Shown here: piece by piece, positions 20,651 to 31,034 of the stretch | Layout of the letters: each line of letters starts with the position of its first letter | How positions within the stretch are numbered: the first letter of the stretch is position 1 | Origin: Lasiosphaeria ovina | Taxonomy: Eukaryota; Ascomycota; Sordariomycetes; Sordariales; Lasiosphaeriaceae | Assembly (NCBI GenBank): GCA_033439765.1 | Contig: JAULSN010000003.1 | Coordinates: forward strand, 3,100,001 to 3,164,000 | Length of the DNA: 64,000 nt | Direction of reading: 5' to 3' | The notes under the pieces: model-generated | Database searches by the model: none | What the model saw: the letters and a program-made list of their open reading frames with translations, nothing else | Told to the model about the DNA's origin: nothing | Program-made: the position numbers and the translations under genes

Positions 20651-23600
20651 TTACGGCGAGTTACCAGCTTGTGGCACTCCCTTCTCCCTAGCACACTTGC
20701 GCGCATCGGAAATGCCTGCCGCCATCTCGTGGCACAGCTTGGCGATGGTGGTTGATCCCAGCAGCTTCATGACAGCGATATCGCGGGCCAGATTCTTCCA
20801 CAACCACGAGCGAATCTCGACAGCCACCAATGAGTCCGCGCCCAGCTCTGAAATTGTGCTGTCGTGTGCAACGCCGCCGGCCGGTATATGCAACAGGCCT
20901 TCGAGGTACTTCGCAAAGGCAGGGACCAGCACGTTGTATATGTCCGGCGCCGTCGGGGCTGCGGCAACCTCTTCGCGCAGGCTCAGCAATCCCGAGCCAG
21001 ACGTATCGCGGCCCACCGAGGCGCCATCGCCCTCGGCCAGCGTGTAGTGAGAAAAGCGCGGGTCGCGGTGCCAGCTCAGTGTGGGCTTATTCATCGAGAA
21101 TCGGCTGAGGCCCGTGGTGATGGCCGTGACTGACGCCGTAGCCGCGTGGCTGGCATCCATGGCTTCGATGAACATGTGGTGGATGTCGCGCTCCGAGATT
21201 GGCGGGTAGCCCTCGCGCTCGAGGCCCATGTAGAGGTTGCCCTTCTCGCGGTGCAAAAAGCCGAGTCCGTAGATGACACCAATGTTGAGGACCGATGCTG
21301 CAAGGCCGCGCTCGTGCCGCAACGCCACCAGGCCATTCATGTACATGTTGGCGGCGGCGTAGTTGGACTGGCCCGCGTGGCCACCGACACCCGCAAACGA
21401 CGATGTCATGATAAAGAAGTCCACGTCAGGCGAGTCAAAAGCCACGTCAAGGTTCTTGGAGCCAATCGTCTTGGGGGCCATGACGCGCTGGAGAGTGCTG
21501 AGCGACATCATCGAGAAGACGCGGTCCTCGAGCACCATGGCGCCGTTGACCACGCCCCCGACTGGTGGCATTCCGGTCGCGGCAAGCTTGGCCTTGAGGC
21601 CCATGACCTGGGCGGCATTCGTCACGTCCAGGGTCTCGAAGCGGATATTGATGCCCTGCGCCAGCATCTCCGTCTGCCACTGCGGCTGCTCCTTGGGCGG
21701 GTTGCGACTCGACAGGACAATGTTTTGCGCGCCCTGTGTGACGAATAGAGTACAGAGACTCTGGCCAAAGTCGCGAGTGAGACCGACCAAGAGGTACGTC
21801 TTGTTGGGGCTGAGACGCCGAGTGCTTGGGTCGTGCGGCTTGACAATGTGGGAGACCGAGCGCTCGGCCTTCCAGTCGACAATCTGGAAGGGAATTGTTG
21901 GCTCCAGCGCTTGCAGCACATCGGGGACGGAGAGCACATTTGCGAACTCGGGCTTCCAGTCTGATGACTTGGCCAACGAGAGGCTAAAGGCCTCATTCCA
22001 AATGTTCTCGGTGAGAGCCGCGTCGTTCTTGTGCTGGAAGTTTGGGTTCTTGGAGCCCAAGAGAGCCGATCGTGCGACGTACTCGCTGGTGGCGGGGAGC
22101 ACATCGAGCAGCTTCCTAGCAAGCTCGCTTGACTCGGACAGGAGGTCGAAGACCAGGGTCGGGGTTGGCGGGTAGATGGCCTTGATCTGTCGCTTGCACG
22201 AAGCAGGGTGCATAAAAACGGTTCCCGGGATCGTGTGGGAGCGGTGCGAATCCATTGAGGCGACGCGGAACCAGATGCCGCGGTTGACGAGGACATCCTT
22301 TACACACTCCTGGAACATCAAGTCGGGCTCGAGAACCAAGACTGACTTATTGGAGTTGGCGACAGTGGCAATGGTGAGCGCCGTCAGGTAGCGAGGCAGG
22401 AATGCAAAGAACTTGAGAGGGTCGACGTCGCCGTGTCGGGAGCTGCTGGGCACAATGCTGATGCTCTTGGAGGGAACCGTGATGAATGACGCGTTGGACT
22501 TGGACAGGGCCGCCACCGTCTGGAGAGTGGTAGTGTCCCGGCCGAGGCAGACATAGGCTGAGTGGCCCCATCCTACATTCAGTGGCTCTGCCGTGCTGTA
22601 GTCAACCTGAATCGTCGACTCTCCGACTCCCGAAGCCAACTGGGGGAGCGCGCCAATGATATCCCGGACCTTGGTTTCGTACTGGGCTGCACCATGTTTA
22701 GCCCCAGTCGGCAAAACCTCAACTATCGTTTCCAGCGAGTTGACCGTGTTTGACACGACACGGCGCGAAGCGTTGACGCGCTCGTTCGCCACCTCCCACG
22801 GCTTAACACGCGGGACCAAGCGGTGGCCCTTCTCCAAGTGAATCTCGGGCTCGAAGATCCAGAGCGGCCTGGAAGAGTCGGCCTCGTCGACCAGAGACTG
22901 CAATGCCAAGCTGGCAAACGACTCCGAGACTACAGTCACGGCCGGGACCGTGTCGATCGTCTCGAGATTCAGCATCTGCAACTTCAGATTCGGCGTCTCG
23001 GCAACCAATGTGCGGGCAAACCCAAACGAGGCTGCGTGGTCCGGGTTGTGCATCCGGGCATGGTGCACCATCCACAGAATAACCATCTTAGGGCGGAGCA
23101 GGGCCTTGAGAACATCCATACGCGCCTCTGTCATGGTTGCCAGAACGGGCTCGTCAATGTCGCTCAACAAGATGACTGCCGAGTACTCGAGGGCAGAGTG
23201 AATGTGCACGTCTTCCAGTTTCTCGGCCGAAGTAATACTGCCGCAGCGTTGCTCGAGTGCCTGGCCGACTCCAGTGACGATAAGCGAGGTCCACAGATGC
23301 TTGCCTCCAACGATCAGTAGCTTGTCTGTCAGACGCTGGTGGGCAGCGTGGGCTAATGGGTGGAGGAGCTGCTGCTTCTTGTGCGACTCGGCCTGGCGGA
23401 CGTGGAGGGTGAATCCTGGAGGATAGTGTTGATAAGAGCCCTTAATCAAATCCTTAAAGCCACAGTGGTTAAGGGCGTCGGCCCAGTCGAGAACCTCGAG
23501 TCCTGAGTCGGAGTTGTCGGGCTTGACACCTGCAACGAGCCGAATACGCTCCTGGAGTGGGCTCCGAGAAATGTCAAGCAGCATCAGGAAGCCGCCGTCG

Positions 23601-26600
23601 CACATCATGCGCCGGATACGACGAAGCACGTCACGGGAATTTGACGACTTGATCAGCGATGTCGAGACGACTACAAGATCGTATTGCAGTCTGGTAGCAT
23701 CATTGGCTTCCTCCGCCAAGTCCAAGTCGACCTTGTCAATCATGATCTTTTGGCGCGTCGAGTTGCTAATGGAGATGAGATGTTCGAGATTCGGCTCGGC
23801 ATCGGCGCCAATGTGGAACGTCAAGAAAGCCTCCTTGAGACCGTTGAGAACATGTGTCGTAAGGCCGAGATCTGGCTCCGTGAGTCCAAGTACGTTCATG
23901 CGAGGGTACTTGTGCGCAATCTGCTGGACGACACGGGCAACGTGGAGCTGGAAACCCCGAAGCTGGTGCGCCTCTTCGACGATAGTCGGGAGCATTCCGG
24001 AAAGGACATCGGGCAGGATTTTGCCCAGGCGGCGGATGAAGTCCAGACTAGAAAAGTACGGCGAGGCCTTGATGAACTTGTCGACAGACTCGGAATTGTC
24101 TGCAGGCCACGAGGCCAAGCTCAGCAGTGACCGGCCGTGCATGGCGCTGAAGGGCATGTGAGAGGCCACACGAGGGCTGCAGAGGCGCTCCATGTTGTTA
24201 ATGTACAAGGACGCAACTCGCTCGCAGCTCTCGGCCAGCATCGGGGCTGGCGCGTGGATATCATCGAGCGTTGCCGTGATGATCTCATCGTCGGGGTCAA
24301 TGTCCGCGATTGTCGTCAGGTATAGCTCGTAGTCGTCCTCGGGCTTGGTCGGGCTGAAGGAGCCCACCGTGAGTCCTTCGACTTGTGTCTCCATGTGTCC
24401 GTTTTGGTCGTAGATCTCAATGTCGACCGTGAAGGAGGCCGCACTCTGCGCCGTGATGGGTGTGGCATGCGTCAGGTACGCGTCGACGCCGAGCATCTGG
24501 CCGGGCGACTGCACGTCGCACGTCGCCAGGTTGAACCGGATTCGCTCGATCCGCTCGGGAAGAAACGAAGTCCAGATGGCCTTGTCGCCAGGCGAAGAAA
24601 TGCAAACAAATGCCGTCTGGAGGCAGCTATCCAGCGTGGCCGGACTAATGCCCAGCTTTGTCGTGTCGGTGGGGTGGTACTTGAGCAGGGACGCAGACGC
24701 AAAGTCGTATCGCCGGTCGAGTTTGGCGAGCCCCTGAAAGGGACCAGTGTAGTCAAGACCAGTCTCGGCCATCATGGTGTAGAAAGCGGCAGGACTGGCA
24801 GACATAGTCTCGGGTTGCTTCGCTGGTCGGGTGGGCAGGCTGTGCAGGGTTGCGTCGCCGAGGGTGATGAGAAGCTTGCCGCTAAAGTTCTTCTTCATGG
24901 TAATGCTACCATCAGCCACGGCCGAGGTCAAGGTAAACGACGCCTCAATGGTCGGCTCGGATCGGTCGGTGCGCTCAACGGTCAGCGAGAACAGTGTCTC
25001 GATGCCAGGAGAGTCGGGCTCGAGAATGATGCCCGACGGAAATTTGAGGTCCTGGAGCTCAATCGAAGACACGGTGCGGCCAGCCAAAGCTGCCTGTGCG
25101 GCATCCTTGGCCATGACGACGTATGCAGAAGCCGGGAGCAGGGCCTGGCCCTGGAAGCGATGGCCTTGGATCCAAGGAAGCTTCTCGAGCTTGAGAATGT
25201 TGCGCCATCGCAGCTCATGGTCGTTGTCGTCGCGGGTGCGAGATCCCAAGAGCTCGTGCGGCGGGTCCGTCTTGAAGTGGAACTGACGAGAAATGCGAGA
25301 CTCGCGGTAGTGAAGTTGCGAGTGGTCCCACGGATAGCGAGGAATGCCGTCATGGCGCTTGTTGACCAGGTTTTGCGATACCGAACTAAGAACGAAGCCG
25401 CGAATCTGGTCGTGAGAAGAATCGAAATGCGACCACATCTTGCCAAGGAACTCTGCAAAGGCGACGCGGTCATCCGTACCGCGAGCCAGGGGGCTAAAGT
25501 AGGGCACGGTGCCGCCCGTCTTGGCCTCGAAGGTCTGCGTGACGGGACCTCGCAGTGCCGGGTGCGGTCCAATCTCGATGACACAGTCGAACGGGCCATG
25601 CAGCTCAAGCGCCGTTCCAACAGCCTCGTAGAAGAGAACGGGCTTAGTCATGTTGTCGCACCAGTAATTCGCTCTCAGCTCCTCGTCACTGGGCTGGCCA
25701 CGGCCGTAGACGCTCGACACCCACTTCGCGTGGGCGTGGTCCTTGGTGGGCTCAACGGAGCAGGCCCGCAGATACTCGACATACTTGGAAGCCGGAGCAT
25801 CCATGTGCGGCGAGTGGTAGGCCGTGTCGACCTGCAAGAGCCGAGCAAACTTCGACTGCGCGGTCAGATCCTTGTGAACGAGCTCCACCATGTCGATGTC
25901 GCCCGAAAGGGTCACGCTCGAGGGTGCGTTGCTGGCAGCCAGGCACACGCCGTGGCAGTAGCTCTTGTTGGCACACAGCTCGGCTGCCTCTTCCTTTGTC
26001 ATTGACGTGGCAAGCATGGCGCCCTTGACTCCTCTGGAGCTCTGGGCAAGGCTAGCAGTCAAGCCACGGTAGTAGGCGATGAGGATGGCCTCGCGAGACG
26101 TGATCTTGCCCGCCGCATATGCCGCCCCGATTTCGCCAGACGAGTGTCCGACAACCGTGTGGAAGTGGATGTCGAGCGTGCGCATAATGTTGACGAGCCC
26201 GACCTGGACGGCCGTGCAAAGGGGCTGAGAAATTGCGGCAACGCCCACACGCGACAGGTCCTGGTCTGCCAGAATCTCCTGCTCAAGCGACCACGAGGGC
26301 GGGTGAGGGCAATTCTGGAGGACGTTATCCATGCTTCGAATTGTCATGGAAAAGGCCTGATTGGTTCTCAGCAATCCGCGAGACATTGTCGCCCACTGGG
26401 CTCCCTGGCCTGTGAAGATGCCAAGGATGCGAGGCTGCTCGTCTTCGGGGCGAGCGCGCACGCCGAGCGCGATACTGGGGTTCTTGGCCGAATTTGCCAC
26501 GATCTTGTCGAGCTTGTCCGCCACCTCTGCGGTCGAGCCGCCCGAAACGGCATGTCGGAAGGGGAACGCAGTGCGCCGGGCATAGGCATGCCAGGCCGTG

Positions 26601-28159
26601 ACCTCGAAATGCGAGTGCGGGTTTTGGCGGAGATAGTCGCGGTACTCGCGAGCCACTGCGGCCAGCGACTTTTGCGAGGTTGCCGAAAGCACCAGGGGCA
26701 GCGAGACCGTGCTAGGGTGGTTGCAGTGGACCGGCCGGTCAATGTCGGCGGGAGCCTCCAGGTTGGGGTGGAACTGGCGAGCGACCTTCATGTGCAGGTC
26801 TGGCATGTACTGCTCGACAATGGCGTGAGCGTTGGTGCCGCCAAAGCCGAACGAGTTGACGCTGGCACGCTTGGGCATGCCGTCGTGGACATGAGGCCAT
26901 GACACCAGGCTGGTCGGGATCTGCAGGTGTGACGAGTATTGCTCAACGTCGGCATTGAGCTTATCCAGGTGGAGGTTGGGGGGCACCGAGTCGTGCTCCA
27001 TGGCCTGGACCACCTTGAGCAGTCCCGCCAGGCCGGCAGCGCCCTCCGTGTGGCCAATGACAGTCTTGACCGAGCCCACCAGCAGCTTCTGGGATGCTGT
27101 GACAGTGTGAGGCCGAACTAGCGTCTTGTTGCAGCCGAAGAAAGCTTCCTCAATGGCCCTCGCTTCGTTGGGGTCGCCGGCGCGGGTGCCGGTGCCATGG
27201 GCCTCGAAGTACTGGCAGCGGTCCTCGGGGACCGTGGGGTCGAGGCCAGCGCGGCGATACACGTCCTTGATGAGGCGGGCCTGGGCTTCCCAGTTGGGCA
27301 TGGTGATGCCCTTGCTGCGGCCGTCCGAGTTGACGCCCGTCTCGCGGATGACAGCCTCGATGTGATCGCCGTCTGCGATGGCTTGGCTCAGGCGCTTGAG
27401 AAAGACGGCAGCGACACCCTCGCCTCTAGCATAGCCGTTGGCTTGGGCATCCCACATGCGGCTGTGGCCCGTGGGGCTCAGCATATGCAGGTTAGACTCG
27501 ACAACAAACTGCTCGGGCGTGATGATGAGGTTGACACCCGTGACGCAGGCCATGCCCGTCTCGCCAGACCGAAGGCTGAGCATTGCCTGGTGGAGTGCAA
27601 CAAGACTCGAAGAGCAAGCCGTGTCAATGGTCATCGAGGGACCATTGAAGTTGAAGAAGTACGAGACGCGGTTCGAGACTACGGCGCGGGAATTGCCAGT
27701 TGCATAGTACTTGCTGGCCGTGAGATCGTCACGCTGCGAAAGCGTGTCGTAGTCAGAGGTCATGAGTCCGGAAAAGACACCGACGTCGGCACCGGCATAG
27801 TCCTTGAGAGTGTAACCGGCTGACTCGAGAGCCTCATACACGACCTCGAGCAGGAGGCGCTGCTGGGGGTCAATGGCCTCGGCCTCTTTGGGCGTGATGT
27901 TGAAGAAGGTGGCGTCAAAGACGCGGTGGTCTTGGTCGAGGAAGTATGCCTTGGGCGAGTCCGTCGTGCCATGGTACTCGGCATCCGGGTGGTAGAAGGC
28001 CTTTACATTGAACCGCTCGGGCGGGATCTCGCGAGACAGGTCGGTGGGATTGGCAAGGAGCTTCCAGAGGCTATGTGGATTTGCGACGTCGCCCGCAAAG
28101 CGGCAGCTGCTGCCGACAATGGCGATGGGCTCCGCCAAGGGGTTCTTGTACGACGACAT
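20651..28159 (-). CDS. reducing iterative type I polyketide synthase (KS-AT-DH-MT*-ER*-KR-ACP), PKS-NRPS-type without NRPS
   Basis: Single uninterrupted frame of 2502 residues from the ATG at 28159; an in-frame TTG further upstream was rejected. Domains in order: ketosynthase (~10-430; catalytic Cys ~180 in DTACSSS, His in EAHGTGT and in KTVIGHTEG), acyltransferase (~560-870; GHSSGE near 673), dehydratase (~940-1240; H-x3-G-x4-P in HRFQGQALLP near 1000, Asp in LDSCLQ near 1175), C-methyltransferase-like region (~1330-1560), structural/non-functional enoylreductase region (~1560-2080), ketoreductase (~2120-2290; Ser in TSSFAG, Tyr in SNYAAAN) and ACP (~2410-2480; GADSLVAVEIRSW). The methyltransferase SAM motif, normally like LEIGAGTGG, is replaced by LGLTEPDLGLT, so methylation is probably lost. 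The ketoreductase nucleotide motif GLTGxxG reads GLTRDFG. Architecture and wording of the ER* and ACP regions resemble the PKS half of fungal PKS-NRPS hybrids, but the protein ends about 20 residues after the ACP. It has no condensation, thioesterase or release domain. Product unknown. Confidence 0.95.
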   Translation of the reverse strand: MSSYKNPLAEPIAIVGSSCRFAGDVANPHSLWKLLANPTDLSREIPPERFNVKAFYHPDAEYHGTTDSPKAYFLDQDHRVFDATFFNITPKEAEAIDPQQRLLLEVVYEALESAGYTLKDYAGADVGVFSGLMTSDYDTLSQRDDLTASKYYATGNSRAVVSNRVSYFFNFNGPSMTIDTACSSSLVALHQAMLSLRSGETGMACVTGVNLIITPEQFVVESNLHMLSPTGHSRMWDAQANGYARGEGVAAVFLKRLSQAIADGDHIEAVIRETGVNSDGRSKGITMPNWEAQARLIKDVYRRAGLDPTVPEDRCQYFEAHGTGTRAGDPNEARAIEEAFFGCNKTLVRPHTVTASQKLLVGSVKTVIGHTEGAAGLAGLLKVVQAMEHDSVPPNLHLDKLNADVEQYSSHLQIPTSLVSWPHVHDGMPKRASVNSFGFGGTNAHAIVEQYMPDLHMKVARQFHPNLEAPADIDRPVHCNHPSTVSLPLVLSATSQKSLAAVAREYRDYLRQNPHSHFEVTAWHAYARRTAFPFRHAVSGGSTAEVADKLDKIVANSAKNPSIALGVRARPEDEQPRILGIFTGQGAQWATMSRGLLRTNQAFSMTIRSMDNVLQNCPHPPSWSLEQEILADQDLSRVGVAAISQPLCTAVQVGLVNIMRTLDIHFHTVVGHSSGEIGAAYAAGKITSREAILIAYYRGLTASLAQSSRGVKGAMLATSMTKEEAAELCANKSYCHGVCLAASNAPSSVTLSGDIDMVELVHKDLTAQSKFARLLQVDTAYHSPHMDAPASKYVEYLRACSVEPTKDHAHAKWVSSVYGRGQPSDEELRANYWCDNMTKPVLFYEAVGTALELHGPFDCVIEIGPHPALRGPVTQTFEAKTGGTVPYFSPLARGTDDRVAFAEFLGKMWSHFDSSHDQIRGFVLSSVSQNLVNKRHDGIPRYPWDHSQLHYRESRISRQFHFKTDPPHELLGSRTRDDNDHELRWRNILKLEKLPWIQGHRFQGQALLPASAYVVMAKDAAQAALAGRTVSSIELQDLKFPSGIILEPDSPGIETLFSLTVERTDRSEPTIEASFTLTSAVADGSITMKKNFSGKLLITLGDATLHSLPTRPAKQPETMSASPAAFYTMMAETGLDYTGPFQGLAKLDRRYDFASASLLKYHPTDTTKLGISPATLDSCLQTAFVCISSPGDKAIWTSFLPERIERIRFNLATCDVQSPGQMLGVDAYLTHATPITAQSAASFTVDIEIYDQNGHMETQVEGLTVGSFSPTKPEDDYELYLTTIADIDPDDEIITATLDDIHAPAPMLAESCERVASLYINNMERLCSPRVASHMPFSAMHGRSLLSLASWPADNSESVDKFIKASPYFSSLDFIRRLGKILPDVLSGMLPTIVEEAHQLRGFQLHVARVVQQIAHKYPRMNVLGLTEPDLGLTTHVLNGLKEAFLTFHIGADAEPNLEHLISISNSTRQKIMIDKVDLDLAEEANDATRLQYDLVVVSTSLIKSSNSRDVLRRIRRMMCDGGFLMLLDISRSPLQERIRLVAGVKPDNSDSGLEVLDWADALNHCGFKDLIKGSYQHYPPGFTLHVRQAESHKKQQLLHPLAHAAHQRLTDKLLIVGGKHLWTSLIVTGVGQALEQRCGSITSAEKLEDVHIHSALEYSAVILLSDIDEPVLATMTEARMDVLKALLRPKMVILWMVHHARMHNPDHAASFGFARTLVAETPNLKLQMLNLETIDTVPAVTVVSESFASLALQSLVDEADSSRPLWIFEPEIHLEKGHRLVPRVKPWEVANERVNASRRVVSNTVNSLETIVEVLPTGAKHGAAQYETKVRDIIGALPQLASGVGESTIQVDYSTAEPLNVGWGHSAYVCLGRDTTTLQTVAALSKSNASFITVPSKSISIVPSSSRHGDVDPLKFFAFLPRYLTALTIATVANSNKSVLVLEPDLMFQECVKDVLVNRGIWFRVASMDSHRSHTIPGTVFMHPASCKRQIKAIYPPTPTLVFDLLSESSELARKLLDVLPATSEYVARSALLGSKNPNFQHKNDAALTENIWNEAFSLSLAKSSDWKPEFANVLSVPDVLQALEPTIPFQIVDWKAERSVSHIVKPHDPSTRRLSPNKTYLLVGLTRDFGQSLCTLFVTQGAQNIVLSSRNPPKEQPQWQTEMLAQGINIRFETLDVTNAAQVMGLKAKLAATGMPPVGGVVNGAMVLEDRVFSMMSLSTLQRVMAPKTIGSKNLDVAFDSPDVDFFIMTSSFAGVGGHAGQSNYAAANMYMNGLVALRHERGLAASVLNIGVIYGLGFLHREKGNLYMGLEREGYPPISERDIHHMFIEAMDASHAATASVTAITTGLSRFSMNKPTLSWHRDPRFSHYTLAEGDGASVGRDTSGSGLLSLREEVAAAPTAPDIYNVLVPAFAKYLEGLLHIPAGGVAHDSTISELGADSLVAVEIRSWLWKNLARDIAVMKLLGSTTIAKLCHEMAAGISDARKCAREKGVPQAGNSP

Positions 28160-31034
28160 GGCAGCAACAGAGAGAGCTCCTGATTCCGAGCTTGAGGCAA
28201 CAGCAGAAACTCGCGAAGCCAAGGCGGACTGCCGACAGAGTCAGGCAGAAGAGAAGTCGAAACAGGCTCAACTTGACCAAACCGACGCGCCACTAGGCCC
28301 GCAAAGGAGAGTCCTAGGTTGAGAGTACAGGCTGCCGACTACCTAGGGAAGATGAGAGGTCGGAGAGGCTGAAGATAATGCAGGTTTCTGATGTCTACTC
28401 TCAAAGAGGTGGTTCAGGTAGCAAATGAGGGGATCAGAGCGTGATACCGAAAGGAGGAGAAGTTGAGGTTCTGGCGGAAGATCAGAACGCGTGGTGGGGG
28501 TATGCTCCTTTTTGGCTAACACAGTGGGTGGCAGGGGAAGTACGCTCTGTGATGTAGGGTAAAGCCACAAGAAGAAAGGGGAAGGAAAGGACGAGGAGGG
28601 GTATCCAGTCAGGTGGGCTAACCACTTGAGCTACTTTCGGTTCTCGCTCCACTCTTGCAAAGACGGGACGAGCAATAACTCCGCTTTGGGGAGCGGTGAG
28701 AATATTCTGAGCAGGCGCGGCCAGGTGATGGCGCCCGAAGACTGGAGGGGGAGTAGACGCGTTGTTCAGTAAGGTAATTACGCAACACAGAACCCCGAGG
28801 CTGCCCAGCAACCCTTCAAAGTACAGACTAGAGACCTCAGACAAAAGGGGGAGCTAAGCAGTACGTCAGTCTCCTCCGTCAAGTAAACGAACAAAGCCGC
28901 AGTTTAATACCAATCTAACCCAGCTCCCAAGTCCCAGTCACAGAGTTACATGCGCCTTTCATAGGGCTGGGCATCCGACATGTCGGAGCCGCGACTTCCC
29001 AATATGTATCTCGCAACTGCCGGTGCGTGGGAAGGTACGTGTCCCGCTCTTTGTCCGATCGAGGTGCCGTGGGAAGCAGTTGCCGCCAGCTGAACAATTG
29101 CTTTCTTTCCAGCCGCGAGCCCCCCACGTTCCATCCCAGGGCTTTGTTCCGTTCTCCACGGACCCTCGGTCCCGAACAAGGCGCTTGTTACTCCCAGGAT
29201 GTGATTATCATGCTTACGTACGACTCGTGTATTGCCAAGTGAGCCCGAATCGAAGATGCCGGACGGCTTCCATGGAAGACGAAGACGCCCCGAAACCCTC
29301 GGGTGGGCCTACATTGAGAAGAGTCTCTAGAGAGCGGATCTAGCTTACGGCCTCAACCTATTCACAGCGGAGTCAGGTGCAGTTGTGTGCGCAGCTGAAA
29401 TTTTGGATGTTTTTCACGATCAGGGGGCTGGCCTTCGAGCTTGATGACGCAGTAATTACAGTAGGGAGGAAGAAATTCAACGGCGCTGTTACCACTCTGA
29501 GTCTGGGTGGAGACGCGTTGCCGTTCGGGGCGCGCGGTTGAACTACCCGCCGGCCCCTGGTACATGGACCCGATGCGTCGGGCTAGTATACAAGCGTGAT
29601 ACGTATCACTCTGGCGGGAGCGGCAGAGTGCACAAAAGTTCCTTGCCAGAAAACGGGCATGCAGCTGTCACAGCAGGGATTTACCACAACGGTCGATGGC
29701 GTGCTGATATCTCCGAACGCAGCAGCCGTTCAGTCTCATATTCCAACAAGCGAGAACCCCACATGCTGACAGCTAGACTCGGGCTTGGCTCGGGTCCCTT
29801 ACGGCTACGCCCGTACCGACAGACAGTTCCAGACCAAACCGTCGAGGACGTTGACAGGTGTCTCGAGTGCATGTTGGCGGTGCCGGCGCATTTGGTGTCA
29901 GCGGAGTCCCGAGTGTCTCTTGTCTGTTGGCACCTAGAGGCAACAGACTTGAAGCAGAGGAGATTTCCCCGAATTGCTTGTTTGCATGCGCATGGGGGGT
30001 TGGCATCCCAATTATTTCACACATAATTTACTAGTGCAGCGTTGTTGCCCAGCGGAGCATCCAGCATCCCCTCGTCCATAGTGCCCCGCGGCTTTCAGGC
30101 TGTAATTAAGAATAGGTTACATCACGTCGTCCAGGAAGGGTAAGGAGTCCATAATTACAGGTAAGTCATCACCTTACACACCGCCAACGCGTTGCCAGCT
30201 CGGGACCGCGCTCGTCCGAGGCCCAACATGTCACTTGACTAAGGCATCCAATTTCTTGTAAAAACAAATTTGAGAGGTGGGTAAGTCTTGTCCCCGTGAG
30301 CAGCGAAAGCTTTTCCAACGCTCAACGGACGAGAGCCATATGGCCTGTGCGGGGGCCTGTTTGTTAAACAAGTGGAGCTTTCAATTCCGGGGTCTAGGGA
30401 AGTGGAGGAAGCAGTTCCTAAATGGAAAACTTTGGCGATTGTTTGCTGTGAGAACCGAGGTTTTTTCCCACGCCATCACATCGACGATCAGATGAAGGCC
30501 AGGAGGAGCCAGATGTTAGCTATGCAAGGCCAACGGCCGCAGTGTCGGCACTTTCGGGGCCGTTACGGTGGGTGGCGTCTTCTTCCCCCGAGACCAAAAT
30601 GGTGGAATTAGTACAATCCCAATGGCCGATCCCCAAATAGGCAGTTATGAGCGAGGGACTTTCCGAGGTTCGAAAGGCTTCAATGCCCTCCTCTAAAGGC
30701 TTTCCGCCGAGGAAGGTGAAAGCTCTTAGACTCCCAATTTCAGGATCCTAGAGGCCTACTTAGATAACTTTTCTCGAAAACCACATGATTATTGAAGCGG
30801 TTTATTTGCTAGACTGTAAGATTCTATTCTGCCCAAGTACCAAGCCAACAACATTCAGGGTCTGAATTTTAATAAAACTATGCTCAGGTGACAAAATGAT
30901 TGATATTGATTGAAAATGAAATTACCACGAGAAACAAACACCGCTCAGATGCAGTCCGACCTCTGAAACCCTCCGCAGAGAAAAAAGGGCGGGAAAAGGC
31001 CAAAAAATGGAAGAATACTTGAAAAGCTCGCCCC
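28160..31034. other. 2.9-kb region between PKS and flavohemoglobin
   Basis: No gene recognised on either strand. It contains the PKS promoter (from about 28160 rightwards, read on the minus strand) and the 3' untranslated part of the flavohemoglobin transcript at its right end (AT-rich 30780-31000). Open frames around 28900-30030 have no family similarity and no intron signals that would link them. Confidence 0.45.

Noticed and set aside
20651..20651. an NRPS module or trans-enoylreductase next to the PKS
   Set aside because: I looked on both sides of the PKS for adenylation, condensation or MDR-type reductase motifs and found none within the window.
24383..26005. 540-codon plus-strand open frame
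   Set aside because: It is antisense to the PKS, has Arg/Val/Leu-rich composition typical of reverse-frame shadows, and starts at a non-ATG codon or without context.
28900..30030. several open frames upstream of the PKS as possible cluster genes
   Set aside because: No conserved motifs, no splice signals that connect them, and similar open lengths on both strands.
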